Assembly: GCA_024644745.1 (NCBI GenBank)
Contig: JAHEHF010000013.1
Coordinates: 1 to 50,336 of the forward strand
Source: Flavobacteriaceae bacterium
GTDB taxonomy: Bacteria > Bacteroidota > Bacteroidia > Flavobacteriales > Flavobacteriaceae
DNA length: 50,336 bases
Direction of reading: 5' to 3'
Shown: positions 25,052 through 33,750 of the stretch, one piece after another
How positions within the stretch are numbered: position 1 is the first letter of the stretch
How the letters are laid out: every line of letters starts with the position of its first letter
Notes under the pieces: model-generated
What the model was told of the DNA's origin: nothing
What the model saw: the letters and a program-made list of their open reading frames with translations, nothing else
Databases searched by the model: none
Position numbers and translations under genes: made by a program

Positions 25052-25636
25052 ATGATCCATCGCCTGTATTTGTCCATTTGTTTTTGTTTCCTTTTTATAT
25101 CGGTAACGGCCCAGGAAAAAGTCGTCATCGAGAACAACCCAGATTATAAATTCCAATCAGAGAAACAGGCTGAGAAAACTGCATCTGCTCAGCAGCGTAA
25201 AAAAGATCCTTACCAAAGAACCTGGAGTTTTGGAGGGAATATTGGCTTTTCTTTTTGGAATGGAGGAACCGATATTTTACTGGCCCCGAAAGCCTATTAC
25301 AATATTTCTCCCCAGTTTATCACCGGTTTCGGTATCACTTATATTTATTCCGATTATGACGACAGGTTTTTTGGATACCATCAAAATTCCATCGGAGGAA
25401 GTATTATGGCCGCAGTCAGACCGGTTCCCATGCTTCAACTCTCAGCAGAATATGAGGCACTTCATACGAACAGAGGAGGCTACAGGGCTGATCAGTATTG
25501 GAATAATGCGATCTATTTAGGGGCAGCATTTGTTACCGGAAATGTTTCCTTCGGATTCAGGTACGACGTTTTATATGATGCAAATAAAAGTGTTTATGGG
25601 TCTGCCTGGAATCCTGTTATTGGTTTTTACTTTTAA
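25052..25636 (+). CDS. Small outer-membrane beta-barrel protein
   Basis: A 194-residue protein with a signal peptide (MIHRLYLSICFCFLFISVTAQ, cleavage after AQ), a short charged region with DPYQRTW, then an alternating pattern typical of an eight-strand barrel: WSFGGNIGFSFWNGG, PQFITGFGITYIYSDYD, MLQLSAEYEALH, VSFGFRYDVLYD. It ends in phenylalanine (VIGFYF), the usual outer-membrane assembly signal. No specific function can be given; homologues are widely called hypothetical in flavobacteria. Its last 20 bases overlap the convergent gene. Confidence 0.85.
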   Translation: MIHRLYLSICFCFLFISVTAQEKVVIENNPDYKFQSEKQAEKTASAQQRKKDPYQRTWSFGGNIGFSFWNGGTDILLAPKAYYNISPQFITGFGITYIYSDYDDRFFGYHQNSIGGSIMAAVRPVPMLQLSAEYEALHTNRGGYRADQYWNNAIYLGAAFVTGNVSFGFRYDVLYDANKSVYGSAWNPVIGFYF

Positions 25637-25970
25637 ACCATACCTTCTGCCATTCCCGCTGGAGCACGATCCATGTGACTTTTTGGGACAGCATCAAAGG
25701 ATCTGATTCTTTGAGTGATCTCAAAATATGTTCAGACACATCAACCCGGTATAAAAAATTAAGATAGCCGTCAAAGTCAGTTTTGATGCACTCGAACAAA
25801 AGAGACTGCAGTTGGGCAACGATTTCCTGTGCCGCTGCTTTTTGTACGATTTTAAAGTCCAGCCCGGCCAGCGCAATATCTTTGTTCAATTGCAGGATGA
25901 GTTCATGCAAGAGTCTCGTGTTCTCTATTTCCTTTAAAAGAGAAGGGCCTATGGGTTCAGCTGGAGGCAT
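25617..25970 (-). CDS. Conserved protein of unknown function beside polyprenyl synthetase
   Basis: A 117-residue, mostly helical, soluble protein without recognisable motif. The sequence contains ENTRLLHELILQLNKDIALA and a Trp-rich C terminus (TWIVLQREWQKVWFK). Its start overlaps the stop of the polyprenyl synthetase gene at a single base (TAATG type), which argues that it is real and translated with that gene. The 3' end overlaps the convergent outer-membrane protein by 20 bases. It may regulate or partner the synthetase, but only context supports this. Confidence 0.65.
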   Translation of the reverse strand: MPPAEPIGPSLLKEIENTRLLHELILQLNKDIALAGLDFKIVQKAAAQEIVAQLQSLLFECIKTDFDGYLNFLYRVDVSEHILRSLKESDPLMLSQKVTWIVLQREWQKVWFKSKNQ

Positions 25971-26935
25971 TATTTTTTTCGTTTCATGAGACCATTTCCA
26001 AAACTGATCAATGCATCCTTACCCTGTTTACCCAATGAAAGCCGCTCTACATTTTTAAAGGCCTTTGTGGTATACTTTTCTATTTCCTGTAAAAGCAGGC
26101 GATCTGTCTGGTATTTTATAAATAATTCTTTGACAGTTTGAACTTTAGCATCAGAAGTGTCATCGGACCCATACAAGTCCAGCAAGGCTTTTTTGTCTTT
26201 ATCATCAGCCAGTTGAAGCGTTTTGATATAGAGGTACGTTTTTTTATGTTCTAAAATGTCGCCCCCAATTTTTTTGCCAAAATCAGATGTGCCAAAAGTA
26301 TCCAGATAATCGTCCTGTAATTGAAAGGCAATTCCCAGATTCCGCCCAAATTCATAGATTTCTTCCTGATCCTCCTGAGTGGCAGCAGCAACAATGGCGC
26401 CCATTCTCAGGGAGCATCCGACCAGGACGGCAGTTTTGCAACTGATCATTTTAAAATAGGTATTCAGGTCAACCGTTGTCATAGACTCAAAATCTATATC
26501 CAGCTGCTGTCCCTCGCAAACCTCGATGGCCACCTGATTAAAAAGCGACATCAATTCTTTGTACACATGGCCATGATAAGATTCGAGGCGCTGATAGGAA
26601 AGTATCATCAGTGCATCTCCCGAAAGGATGCCTGCATTCAGGTCCCATTTTTTGTGTACAGTCTCCTTACCCCTTCTCAATTCCGCCCTGTCCATGATAT
26701 CGTCATGGATCAGAGTGAAATTATGAAACATCTCCACGCATAAGGCTGCCTCCAATGCCTTCTTATAATCGGTGCCAAACAGGTCACAACTCATCAGTGC
26801 AAGTACGGGCCTGATCCTTTTACCACCAAGATTCATGATGTATTCAATCGGAAGGTAAAGGTTTTCTGGGGTTTTTGTAAGTGTCTCCCTTTGCAAATAG
26901 CTTAGAAAAGTTTCCTTATATCGTTTTATATCCAC
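25970..26935 (-). CDS. Polyprenyl (geranylgeranyl/octaprenyl-type) diphosphate synthase
   Basis: A 321-residue trans-isoprenyl diphosphate synthase. Both aspartate-rich motifs are present: the first at residues 78-82 (IHDDIMDRAELRRG) and the second at 208-212 (QLQDDYLDTFG), with GGKRIRPVLAL near residue 38. The residues before the first motif (MFHNFTL) set chain length; the product could be geranylgeranyl diphosphate or a longer chain for menaquinone, which I cannot decide. It is followed without a gap by the 117-residue gene. Confidence 0.92.
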   Translation of the reverse strand: MDIKRYKETFLSYLQRETLTKTPENLYLPIEYIMNLGGKRIRPVLALMSCDLFGTDYKKALEAALCVEMFHNFTLIHDDIMDRAELRRGKETVHKKWDLNAGILSGDALMILSYQRLESYHGHVYKELMSLFNQVAIEVCEGQQLDIDFESMTTVDLNTYFKMISCKTAVLVGCSLRMGAIVAAATQEDQEEIYEFGRNLGIAFQLQDDYLDTFGTSDFGKKIGGDILEHKKTYLYIKTLQLADDKDKKALLDLYGSDDTSDAKVQTVKELFIKYQTDRLLLQEIEKYTTKAFKNVERLSLGKQGKDALISFGNGLMKRKK

Positions 26936-27082
26936 AGCTCTGATTTTCTGTAAAAATAATTATTCTCTGCATACAGGCACCTTTCTTTCCGCATTATTTC
27001 TGAAACTTTTCATGCAAAAACCGGAACAACGCCTTTACGTCAGCCCCTATAAAAAAAGACAACATTAAATTATTGTAAACTT

Positions 27083-27112
27083 AGGAAACTTTTTTTGTGT
27101 TTAAAGTTTCCT
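27083..27112. promoter_or_regulatory. Operator palindrome over the efflux operon promoter
   Basis: AGGAAACTTT (27083-27092) and AAAGTTTCCT (27103-27112) are a perfect ten-base inverted repeat with a ten-base spacer. It covers the -33 TTTG of the promoter, so a dimeric repressor bound here would block RNA polymerase. The TetR protein encoded immediately downstream is the obvious candidate. Confidence 0.75.
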
Positions 27113-27124
27113 TTGCTATCTTTG
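27094..27124 (+). promoter_or_regulatory. Promoter of the TetR-TolC-adaptor-RND operon
   Basis: TTTG (27094-27097), 19 bases, then TATCTTTG (27117-27124): an exact fit to the Bacteroidota -33/-7 promoter. Transcription would start about 27130, so the TetR mRNA begins almost at its ATG (27132), a near-leaderless arrangement. Confidence 0.8.
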
Positions 27125-27131
27125 CCCTCTT

Positions 27132-27728
27132 ATGAAAGAAAAAATTTTACATAAAGCAGCAGATATGTTTTTGAATCTGGGATTCAAAAGTGTGACTATG
27201 GATGACATTGCCATGGAACTCGGTATGTCAAAAAAAACCATTTATTCTCATTTTAAAACAAAATTAAAACTGGTCGAAGCCGCTACCTTTTATGTGCTTG
27301 ACAATATCAATGAGACAATCAATAAGGTCTGCTCGGCCCATTATAATCCGATTGAAGAAATATTTACAATAAAATCAATGGTGCACGACCAATTGAAAAA
27401 TGAAAAATCATCGCCGGCTTATCAACTGCAGAAATACTATCCAAGGATATTCAAACAGGTCAAGGATAAACAATTTGAATGTGTTAATTTATGTATTGTC
27501 GATAATCTGACGAGAGGAATACAAGATGGATATTACAGAAAGGATATTGACGTCGATTTGATAAGCAGGTTCTATTTCAGCGGGAATATGAGCCTGACCA
27601 ACTATGATTTATTTCCCCTTGATGTTTATGGAATATCTTCCCTAAAGGATGCTTTCCTCGAATATCATATACGGGCAATCGCTTCTGAAAAGGGACTAAA
27701 AACATTAAAAAACATTCTAAAGAAATGA
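27132..27728 (+). CDS. TetR/AcrR-family transcriptional repressor
   Basis: A 198-residue TetR-family regulator. The N-terminal helix-turn-helix is clear: ILHKAADMFLNLGFKSVTMDDIAMELGMSKKTIYSHFKTKLKLVEA. The C-terminal ligand-binding domain is diverged, as usual. It is the first gene of an efflux operon and its last codons overlap the TolC start, so it most likely represses its own operon by binding the palindrome at 27083-27112. The inducer is unknown but could be a substrate of the pump. Confidence 0.93.
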   Translation: MKEKILHKAADMFLNLGFKSVTMDDIAMELGMSKKTIYSHFKTKLKLVEAATFYVLDNINETINKVCSAHYNPIEEIFTIKSMVHDQLKNEKSSPAYQLQKYYPRIFKQVKDKQFECVNLCIVDNLTRGIQDGYYRKDIDVDLISRFYFSGNMSLTNYDLFPLDVYGISSLKDAFLEYHIRAIASEKGLKTLKNILKK

Positions 27729-29059
27729 AAAAGACATACCCCTTGTTATTCTTGTTGTTCATGAGTATTGCTGTAAAAGCACAGGAATCATTCTCATTTA
27801 CACTTGACGAGGCCATCCAATACGCTTTGCAAAACAATTATACTGTCAGGAATGCTGCTCTTGACATTGACGCTGCAGAAAAACAAAAATGGGAAGCCAC
27901 TTCTTTTGGATTCCCACAAATTGACGGAACAGTTGATTACCAGAACTGGCTCAAACAGGCTGTCACTTTTATTCCGGCAGAAATAGTTGGAGGTACCCCG
28001 GGAGAATTTGAAGAAGTCGTCTTTGGTGCCAAACAAAACATGAACGCCACGGTTACTCTAAATCAAATTCTCTTTGACGGTTCCTACCTGGTCGGACTGC
28101 AATCTGCCAAAACCTTTCTTAAAATATCCAATCTGGCCAAAGAAAAAACTGACCAGAGCATTCGTGAAGCCGTGATCAATGCTTATGGAACAGTTCTCAT
28201 ATCAAAGGAAACCATCTTAATACTTGAAAAAAACAAAGAGGTTTTAGAAAAAAATCTTTTTGAAACACGTGCCCTGATGGAAAATGGGTTTGCCGAAGAA
28301 CAGGACTTTGAGCAACAACAAATTACCTTGTCAAATATCAACAATGAGCTCAATAAAGCCACAAGACTAGAATTTATTTCAAGGCAAATGTTCAATCTGA
28401 CCCTGGGCATTCCTATTGATCAACCTGTTTTGCTCACAGAGACTTTGGAAAATCTTGCCTTGCGAAGTACTGATCTGAATATCGTCCAAACCCAGTTTGA
28501 CGTGGAGAACCACATTGACTTTAAAATTGCAGATAATAAAGTTGAATCAGATGCTTTACTGGTGAAATATGAAAAAACCAAGGGAATGCCAACCCTGAAT
28601 GCTTTTATCAATTATTCTCAGTTTGCCAATAACAACAATTTTATCTTCTTTGAAAATGCTGGCAACTGGTTTAATTCATCCTTGTTTGGAGTAAGTTTAA
28701 AAGTGCCCATTTTCAGCAGTCTGCAAAGAAGCGCCCGAACTCAGCAGGCAAAAATTAATTTGACACAATCAGAGATTTTAAGGAATGAAACTTCCGAACA
28801 GTTGAAATTACAAGTCTCCACTGCGAAGAATAAATACCAATTCGCTCTTGATCAGTTTCAAACCTCAAGCGAAAATCTCGTTCTCGCCGAACGAATTGCT
28901 GAAAAAGAGCAAATCAAATTTTTTGAAGGGCTGAGCTCAAGTATCAACCTGACCAATGTACAAAATCAGCTTTATAGAACCCAGCAGGACTATATCCAGT
29001 CCATCATGGAAATTATACAAACTAAAGTAGAACTAGAAAATGCACTCAACTTATTTTAA
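27725..29059 (+). CDS. TolC-family outer-membrane efflux protein
   Basis: A 444-residue outer-membrane channel subunit of the TolC family. Signal peptide MKKTYPLLFLLFMSIAVKAQ is followed by the FTLDEAIQYALQNN start of the first helical repeat and two long coiled-coil hairpins (AKEKTDQSIREAVINAYGTVL; QLKLQVSTAKNKYQFALDQF). Its start overlaps the TetR stop (ATGA), and the adaptor gene begins one base after its stop. It forms the exit duct of the tripartite pump. Confidence 0.94.
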   Translation: MKKTYPLLFLLFMSIAVKAQESFSFTLDEAIQYALQNNYTVRNAALDIDAAEKQKWEATSFGFPQIDGTVDYQNWLKQAVTFIPAEIVGGTPGEFEEVVFGAKQNMNATVTLNQILFDGSYLVGLQSAKTFLKISNLAKEKTDQSIREAVINAYGTVLISKETILILEKNKEVLEKNLFETRALMENGFAEEQDFEQQQITLSNINNELNKATRLEFISRQMFNLTLGIPIDQPVLLTETLENLALRSTDLNIVQTQFDVENHIDFKIADNKVESDALLVKYEKTKGMPTLNAFINYSQFANNNNFIFFENAGNWFNSSLFGVSLKVPIFSSLQRSARTQQAKINLTQSEILRNETSEQLKLQVSTAKNKYQFALDQFQTSSENLVLAERIAEKEQIKFFEGLSSSINLTNVQNQLYRTQQDYIQSIMEIIQTKVELENALNLF

Positions 29060-29060
29060 A

Positions 29061-30236
29061 ATGAATAAAATCATACCTCTTATTATAACCATGGCCCTGG
29101 TATCATCTTGCGGAGAAAAAGATACCGGAAGCGTAGATGCAGTCATTGAAACGAACGATCTTGGATCGATCCGACTTAAAAAATCTGAATTGGTGCAGGA
29201 GCAACATCAGCTCAATGAGCAGATCAAGCGTCTCGATATCGCCATTTCAAATCTTGACCAGGCAAAGAAAATTCCACTGGTCACTACCTTTAAACTGGAA
29301 CAGCAGCATTTTGATCATTATATTGAATTGCAGGGAAACGTGACAACCAAGGACCTGTTGGTGATCTATCCTGAATTTTCAGGGATTCTCAGCAATGTAT
29401 ATGTAAAAGAGGGGCAATGGGTAAAAAAAGATCAGGTCCTGGCAAAAATAGATGATGGCGGCCTGAGTCAACAGCTTGCCCAAATGAAAATCCAACTGGA
29501 ATTGGCAAAAACCACCTTTGAACGTCAGCAAAGGCTTTGGGATCAAAAAATTGGCAGCGAAATACAATACCTGCAAGCCAAATCAAATTATGAGGCCCAG
29601 ACCCAGGCCATCCGGCAGCTGGAACAACAGGTTTCTAAAACCGTTGTTACCGCACCTTTTTCAGGGACAATTGATGAAGTCCTGACGGAACAGGGCAATG
29701 TGGTGTTTCCGGGACAGACCCCTCTAATCAGGCTTATAAACCTGGACAACATGTACATTGTAACAGATGTTCCGGAAAAACATATTGCGAACGTTACAAA
29801 AAACAAAAGGGTTGAGATTCAATTCCCCATCCTGGGCCAGAAAATGGAATCCAAAATAAGGCAGGTGGGAGACTTTATCAATCCAAGCAACAGGACCTTT
29901 CGGGTTGAAGTGCCCATCCTTGAGAAAGACAATTCCATCAAACCCAACCTTACGGTTAAACTGAGAATCAATGATTATTCAAATACAAAGGCCCTTTTGC
30001 TTCCACAAAGCATCATATCAGAAAATGCCAGTGGAGAACAATACGTCTATGCGATCAGAGACATTGAAAATGATAATGAAGCGACAGCTGAGAAAATGAT
30101 TGTTGAAACGGGGCTGACCCAAGGAGATGTTATCGAGGTTATCAAAGGACTTGAGCCGGGAATGGAAATTATTCTTGAAGGTGCAAGAAGTGTAAATGAT
30201 GGTCAAAAGGTTAAAATCATCAAGCAAGCCTCCTAA
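29061..30236 (+). CDS. RND efflux periplasmic adaptor (membrane fusion lipoprotein)
   Basis: About 391 residues of a HlyD/AcrA-type adaptor. The start at ATG 29061, one base after the TolC stop, gives a lipoprotein signal with lipobox VSSC (MNKIIPLIITMALVSSCGEKD); an earlier in-frame ATG at 29040 lies inside tolC. Seen: a coiled coil near residues 35-65 (ELVQEQHQLNEQIKRLDIAISNL), a lipoyl domain (GNVTTKDLLVIYPEFSGILSNVYVKEGQWVKKDQVLAKID), a helical hairpin, and a beta-barrel domain (TVVTAPFSGTIDEVLTEQGNVVFPGQT). It links the RND pump and the TolC channel. Confidence 0.94.
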   Translation: MNKIIPLIITMALVSSCGEKDTGSVDAVIETNDLGSIRLKKSELVQEQHQLNEQIKRLDIAISNLDQAKKIPLVTTFKLEQQHFDHYIELQGNVTTKDLLVIYPEFSGILSNVYVKEGQWVKKDQVLAKIDDGGLSQQLAQMKIQLELAKTTFERQQRLWDQKIGSEIQYLQAKSNYEAQTQAIRQLEQQVSKTVVTAPFSGTIDEVLTEQGNVVFPGQTPLIRLINLDNMYIVTDVPEKHIANVTKNKRVEIQFPILGQKMESKIRQVGDFINPSNRTFRVEVPILEKDNSIKPNLTVKLRINDYSNTKALLLPQSIISENASGEQYVYAIRDIENDNEATAEKMIVETGLTQGDVIEVIKGLEPGMEIILEGARSVNDGQKVKIIKQAS

Positions 30237-30238
30237 AC

Positions 30239-33200
30239 ATGGTCAAACAGAAAAAAATACTCGATAAAGAGTTTGCCTTGTCTTCCTGGGCAATCAACAA
30301 CAAGACGACTATTTATGTCATTATCCTGATGATTTTAATCTCGGGCATCAGTGCCTATAACAACATGCCCCGTGAAAACTTTCCGGAAATAAAAGAAACC
30401 AAAATTTACGTGAGTTCGCTTTATCCCGGCAATACAGCAGAGGATATTGAAAAACTATTGACCGATCCGTTGGAGGAAAAATTAAAAACCATCTCCAATG
30501 TGGTGGAGATCACCTCTACTTCACAAGAAGATTATTCGATGCTCATTGTTGAATTTGACGAGAATATCAACGTTGATGCCGCCAAGCAAAAAGTAAAAGA
30601 TGAAATTGATTCGGAAGCTGCAGGCGAAGACTGGCCAACCTTCAATGATGCAAAAGTAGAACCCAATGTTTTTGAATTGAGCCTTTCGGAAGAAATGCCT
30701 ATTCTGAACATCAATATCTCAGGTGACTACCCGGTAGAAAAACTTAAAGAATATGCAGAATATCTGGAAGATGAAATAGAGGGCCTTCTGGAGATCAAAC
30801 AGGTTGACATCAGGGGGGCGCAGGAAAAGGAAGTCGAAATTGCCGTGGATATATATAAAATGATGGCGGCCAAAGTGAGTTTTGATGACGTGATCAACGC
30901 CGTCAGCGGTGGCAACTTAACCATGTCAGCAGGCAACCTGGTTTCCAGCGGTCAAAGGCGAACCATAAGGATCATTGGAGAAATTGAGACCCCTTCAGAA
31001 CTGAATAACTTCGTTGTCAAATCTGAAAGTAATTTTCCGATCTACCTCAAAGACATCGCCGAGGTTTCCTTCAAGGAAAAAGAAAGGACTACCTATGCCC
31101 GAAATTTTGGTGAAGTAGTGGTCATGCTTGACGTAAAGAAAAGAGCCGGCAAGAATATGGTGGACGCTGCTGAGAAAATTACAGAAATAGTAGAGGATGC
31201 CAGGATCAATGTGTTCCCAAGCGACCTTAAAATTTCGATTACCAATGACCAGTCATCAAAAACAATTGGCCAGGTAGATGATTTGGTCAACAATATCGTT
31301 TTTGGAATCATCTTGGTGGTGACGGTATTGATGTTCTTTTTAGGATTTAGAAATGCACTTTTCGTAGGGTTTGCCATTCCAATGTCTATGCTGTTGTCGC
31401 TGATGATTCTCAACGCCCTGGGCTACACCTTGAATACCATGATCCTATTTGGATTGATCATGGGGCTGGGTATGCTGGTTGACAATGGTATCGTCGTGGT
31501 TGAAAATGTATACCGCCTCATGGATGAAGAAGGTATGGACCGTAAGGAAGCGGCCAAAAAAGGTATCAGTGAAATCGCATTTCCCATTATCATATCCACG
31601 GCAACTACAGTAGCCGCCTTTATTCCGTTGGGAATGTGGCCGGGTATGACGGGAGAGTTCATGATCTTTTTACCCATTACCCTATCAGTGGTGCTGGGGT
31701 CATCCCTTTTCGTCGCGATCTTCTTTAATTCAGTTCTGGTTTCTCAATTCATGAGTATTCAAGACAAAGACATGTCGCTTAAAAATATGATCTCTGTATC
31801 TGTTATACTCACCCTCTTCGGGCTGCTGATCATCATTGTTGGGGGACCATACAGGCTTCTTGGATCCATAATGGTGATTACTGCTGTCCTGCTTTGGGCT
31901 TATAGACTGGCTCTTAGAAAAATGGCAAAGTATTTTCAAAGCCGCATCTTAAGTAAATGGGAACTGTTTTATGAGAGAAATTTAAAAAAGGCCCTGAAAG
32001 GCTGGAAGCCTTATGCAATAACCCTGGGAACAGTCTTGCTGTTATTGATCGCTTTCGGAGGCTTCGGAGCTTCCATCGTATCTCAAAGAACCAAGGTTGA
32101 ATTTTTTCCTGACAACAAACCCAATCAGATCATTGTATATATAGAATATCCGGAGGGGACCGATATTGAAAAAACCAATAAGATCACCAAGGAAATTGAA
32201 AACAGGGTTTACTCCTTGCTTCAGGATGACATGTATATGGATGGAGACTATAATTTTATGGTGGAAAGCGCGGTGGCCCAGGTAGGGGAAGGAGCAGGAA
32301 ATCCGCAGACAGAAAGTGGTTCTGTATCTGAAATGCCTCATAAAGGGAAAATCACGGCATCCATGCGGGAATTCAAATTCAGAAGGGGCAATGACAGCGA
32401 AGAACTCAGGCAAAGAATTCAGGAGGCACTGGTAGGAATTTATCCGGGGGTAGCCATAAGCGTCGAAAAAGAAGCCATTGGTCCCCCCGCAGGATATCCG
32501 ATCAATATTGAGATCGAAGGTGACGATTACGCCGAACTGATCCATACTGCCGAACGAATAAAAGATTTTATCAATCTGCAGAGTATTGAAGGAATTGATG
32601 AATTGAAAATTGATGTCAACCGATCGAAACCTTCTATGTATGTTAACATTGACAGAAGAAAAGCCGGAGAACTTGGAGTAAAAGCCGGACAGGTGGGGCA
32701 ACAGCTCAGAAATTCAATATTCGGTGCCAAAGCAGGAATTTACAAGGAAGACGGAGAGGATTATGACATTTATGTAAGATTTAATGAAAGAGATAAATAT
32801 AACAAAAGTGCACTCTTCAATCAAAAGATTACCTTCAGAGATCCTGCGACCGGTAAAATCAAGGAAATTCCCGTTTCTGCAGTAACAAGTCAGAAAAACA
32901 ATTCGGGATTCAGTGCGATCAAACACAAGGACGTTAAAAGGGTGGTCACATTGTATTCAGCTTTATCTCCCGGGTTCACAGATGCCGGAGCTATTGTAAA
33001 TCGCATTCAGTCTGAAATGGAAGGGTTCTCCGAACTCCCGAAAGGAATTCAAATTGATTTTACAGGTCAGATTGAAGAACAAAACAAACAAATGGCTTTT
33101 TTAATGGGGGCCTTTTTCTCGGGACTGGGGCTGATCTTTCTCATTTTGATTTTTCAGTTCAACTCTGTATCCAAACCAGGAATTATCATGATGGCCATCT

Positions 33201-33718
33201 TTTTGAGCCTCATCGGGGTTTTTGGAGGTTTGATCATCACAGGGAAGCCTTTTGTGATCATGATGACCATGATGGGAATCATTGCTCTGGCGGGAATTGT
33301 TGTGAACAACGGGGTGGTGCTTCTTGACTATACCCAACTGCTGATCGATAGAAAAAAGGCGGAATTGAAACTGGACGAAACTGAGTATCTGGATGATGAA
33401 AATTTATTTAACAGCATTGTAACAGCAGGTAAAGCAAGATTGCGGCCCGTACTGTTAACGGCTATTACGACCATTTTGGGACTGATCCCTTTGGCAATTG
33501 GATTCAACATCAACTTTTACACCTTGTTCACCCAGTTTGATCCGCAGATCTATTTCGGGGGAGACAATGTCGTATTCTGGGGCCCCTTGGCCTGGACGGT
33601 CATATATGGTTTGCTGATCGCAACCTTTTTAACATTGATCGTGGTCCCCATCTTCTTTTATCTGGTCACAAAATTTAAAATGTGGCTGCGCAAAAGTCTT
33701 GAACGGGTAAGTCAGTAA
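30239..33718 (+). CDS. RND-family efflux transporter, inner-membrane pump
   Basis: An 1159-residue RND transporter. The first membrane helix (TIYVIILMILISGISAYNNMPRENFPEI) is followed by the first porter domain, helices including LGMLVDNGIVVVENVYR (the D of the proton relay), a second periplasmic domain, and the matching C-terminal half with GIIALAGIVVNNGVVLLDYTQ. At 1159 residues it is longer than AcrB (about 1050). Two hydrophobic stretches (DMSLKNMISVSVILTLFG, LLSGSIMVITAVLLWAYRL region) between the halves account for part of the excess. Substrate unknown. It starts two bases after the adaptor's stop. Confidence 0.94.
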   Translation: MVKQKKILDKEFALSSWAINNKTTIYVIILMILISGISAYNNMPRENFPEIKETKIYVSSLYPGNTAEDIEKLLTDPLEEKLKTISNVVEITSTSQEDYSMLIVEFDENINVDAAKQKVKDEIDSEAAGEDWPTFNDAKVEPNVFELSLSEEMPILNINISGDYPVEKLKEYAEYLEDEIEGLLEIKQVDIRGAQEKEVEIAVDIYKMMAAKVSFDDVINAVSGGNLTMSAGNLVSSGQRRTIRIIGEIETPSELNNFVVKSESNFPIYLKDIAEVSFKEKERTTYARNFGEVVVMLDVKKRAGKNMVDAAEKITEIVEDARINVFPSDLKISITNDQSSKTIGQVDDLVNNIVFGIILVVTVLMFFLGFRNALFVGFAIPMSMLLSLMILNALGYTLNTMILFGLIMGLGMLVDNGIVVVENVYRLMDEEGMDRKEAAKKGISEIAFPIIISTATTVAAFIPLGMWPGMTGEFMIFLPITLSVVLGSSLFVAIFFNSVLVSQFMSIQDKDMSLKNMISVSVILTLFGLLIIIVGGPYRLLGSIMVITAVLLWAYRLALRKMAKYFQSRILSKWELFYERNLKKALKGWKPYAITLGTVLLLLIAFGGFGASIVSQRTKVEFFPDNKPNQIIVYIEYPEGTDIEKTNKITKEIENRVYSLLQDDMYMDGDYNFMVESAVAQVGEGAGNPQTESGSVSEMPHKGKITASMREFKFRRGNDSEELRQRIQEALVGIYPGVAISVEKEAIGPPAGYPINIEIEGDDYAELIHTAERIKDFINLQSIEGIDELKIDVNRSKPSMYVNIDRRKAGELGVKAGQVGQQLRNSIFGAKAGIYKEDGEDYDIYVRFNERDKYNKSALFNQKITFRDPATGKIKEIPVSAVTSQKNNSGFSAIKHKDVKRVVTLYSALSPGFTDAGAIVNRIQSEMEGFSELPKGIQIDFTGQIEEQNKQMAFLMGAFFSGLGLIFLILIFQFNSVSKPGIIMMAIFLSLIGVFGGLIITGKPFVIMMTMMGIIALAGIVVNNGVVLLDYTQLLIDRKKAELKLDETEYLDDENLFNSIVTAGKARLRPVLLTAITTILGLIPLAIGFNINFYTLFTQFDPQIYFGGDNVVFWGPLAWTVIYGLLIATFLTLIVVPIFFYLVTKFKMWLRKSLERVSQ

Positions 33719-33750
33719 AAAAATAAATTCGTGTTGGACAAAGATCTTTT

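Noticed and set aside
32042-32701. 219-codon minus-strand frame opposite the RND pump
   Set aside because: Shadow of the RND coding frame.
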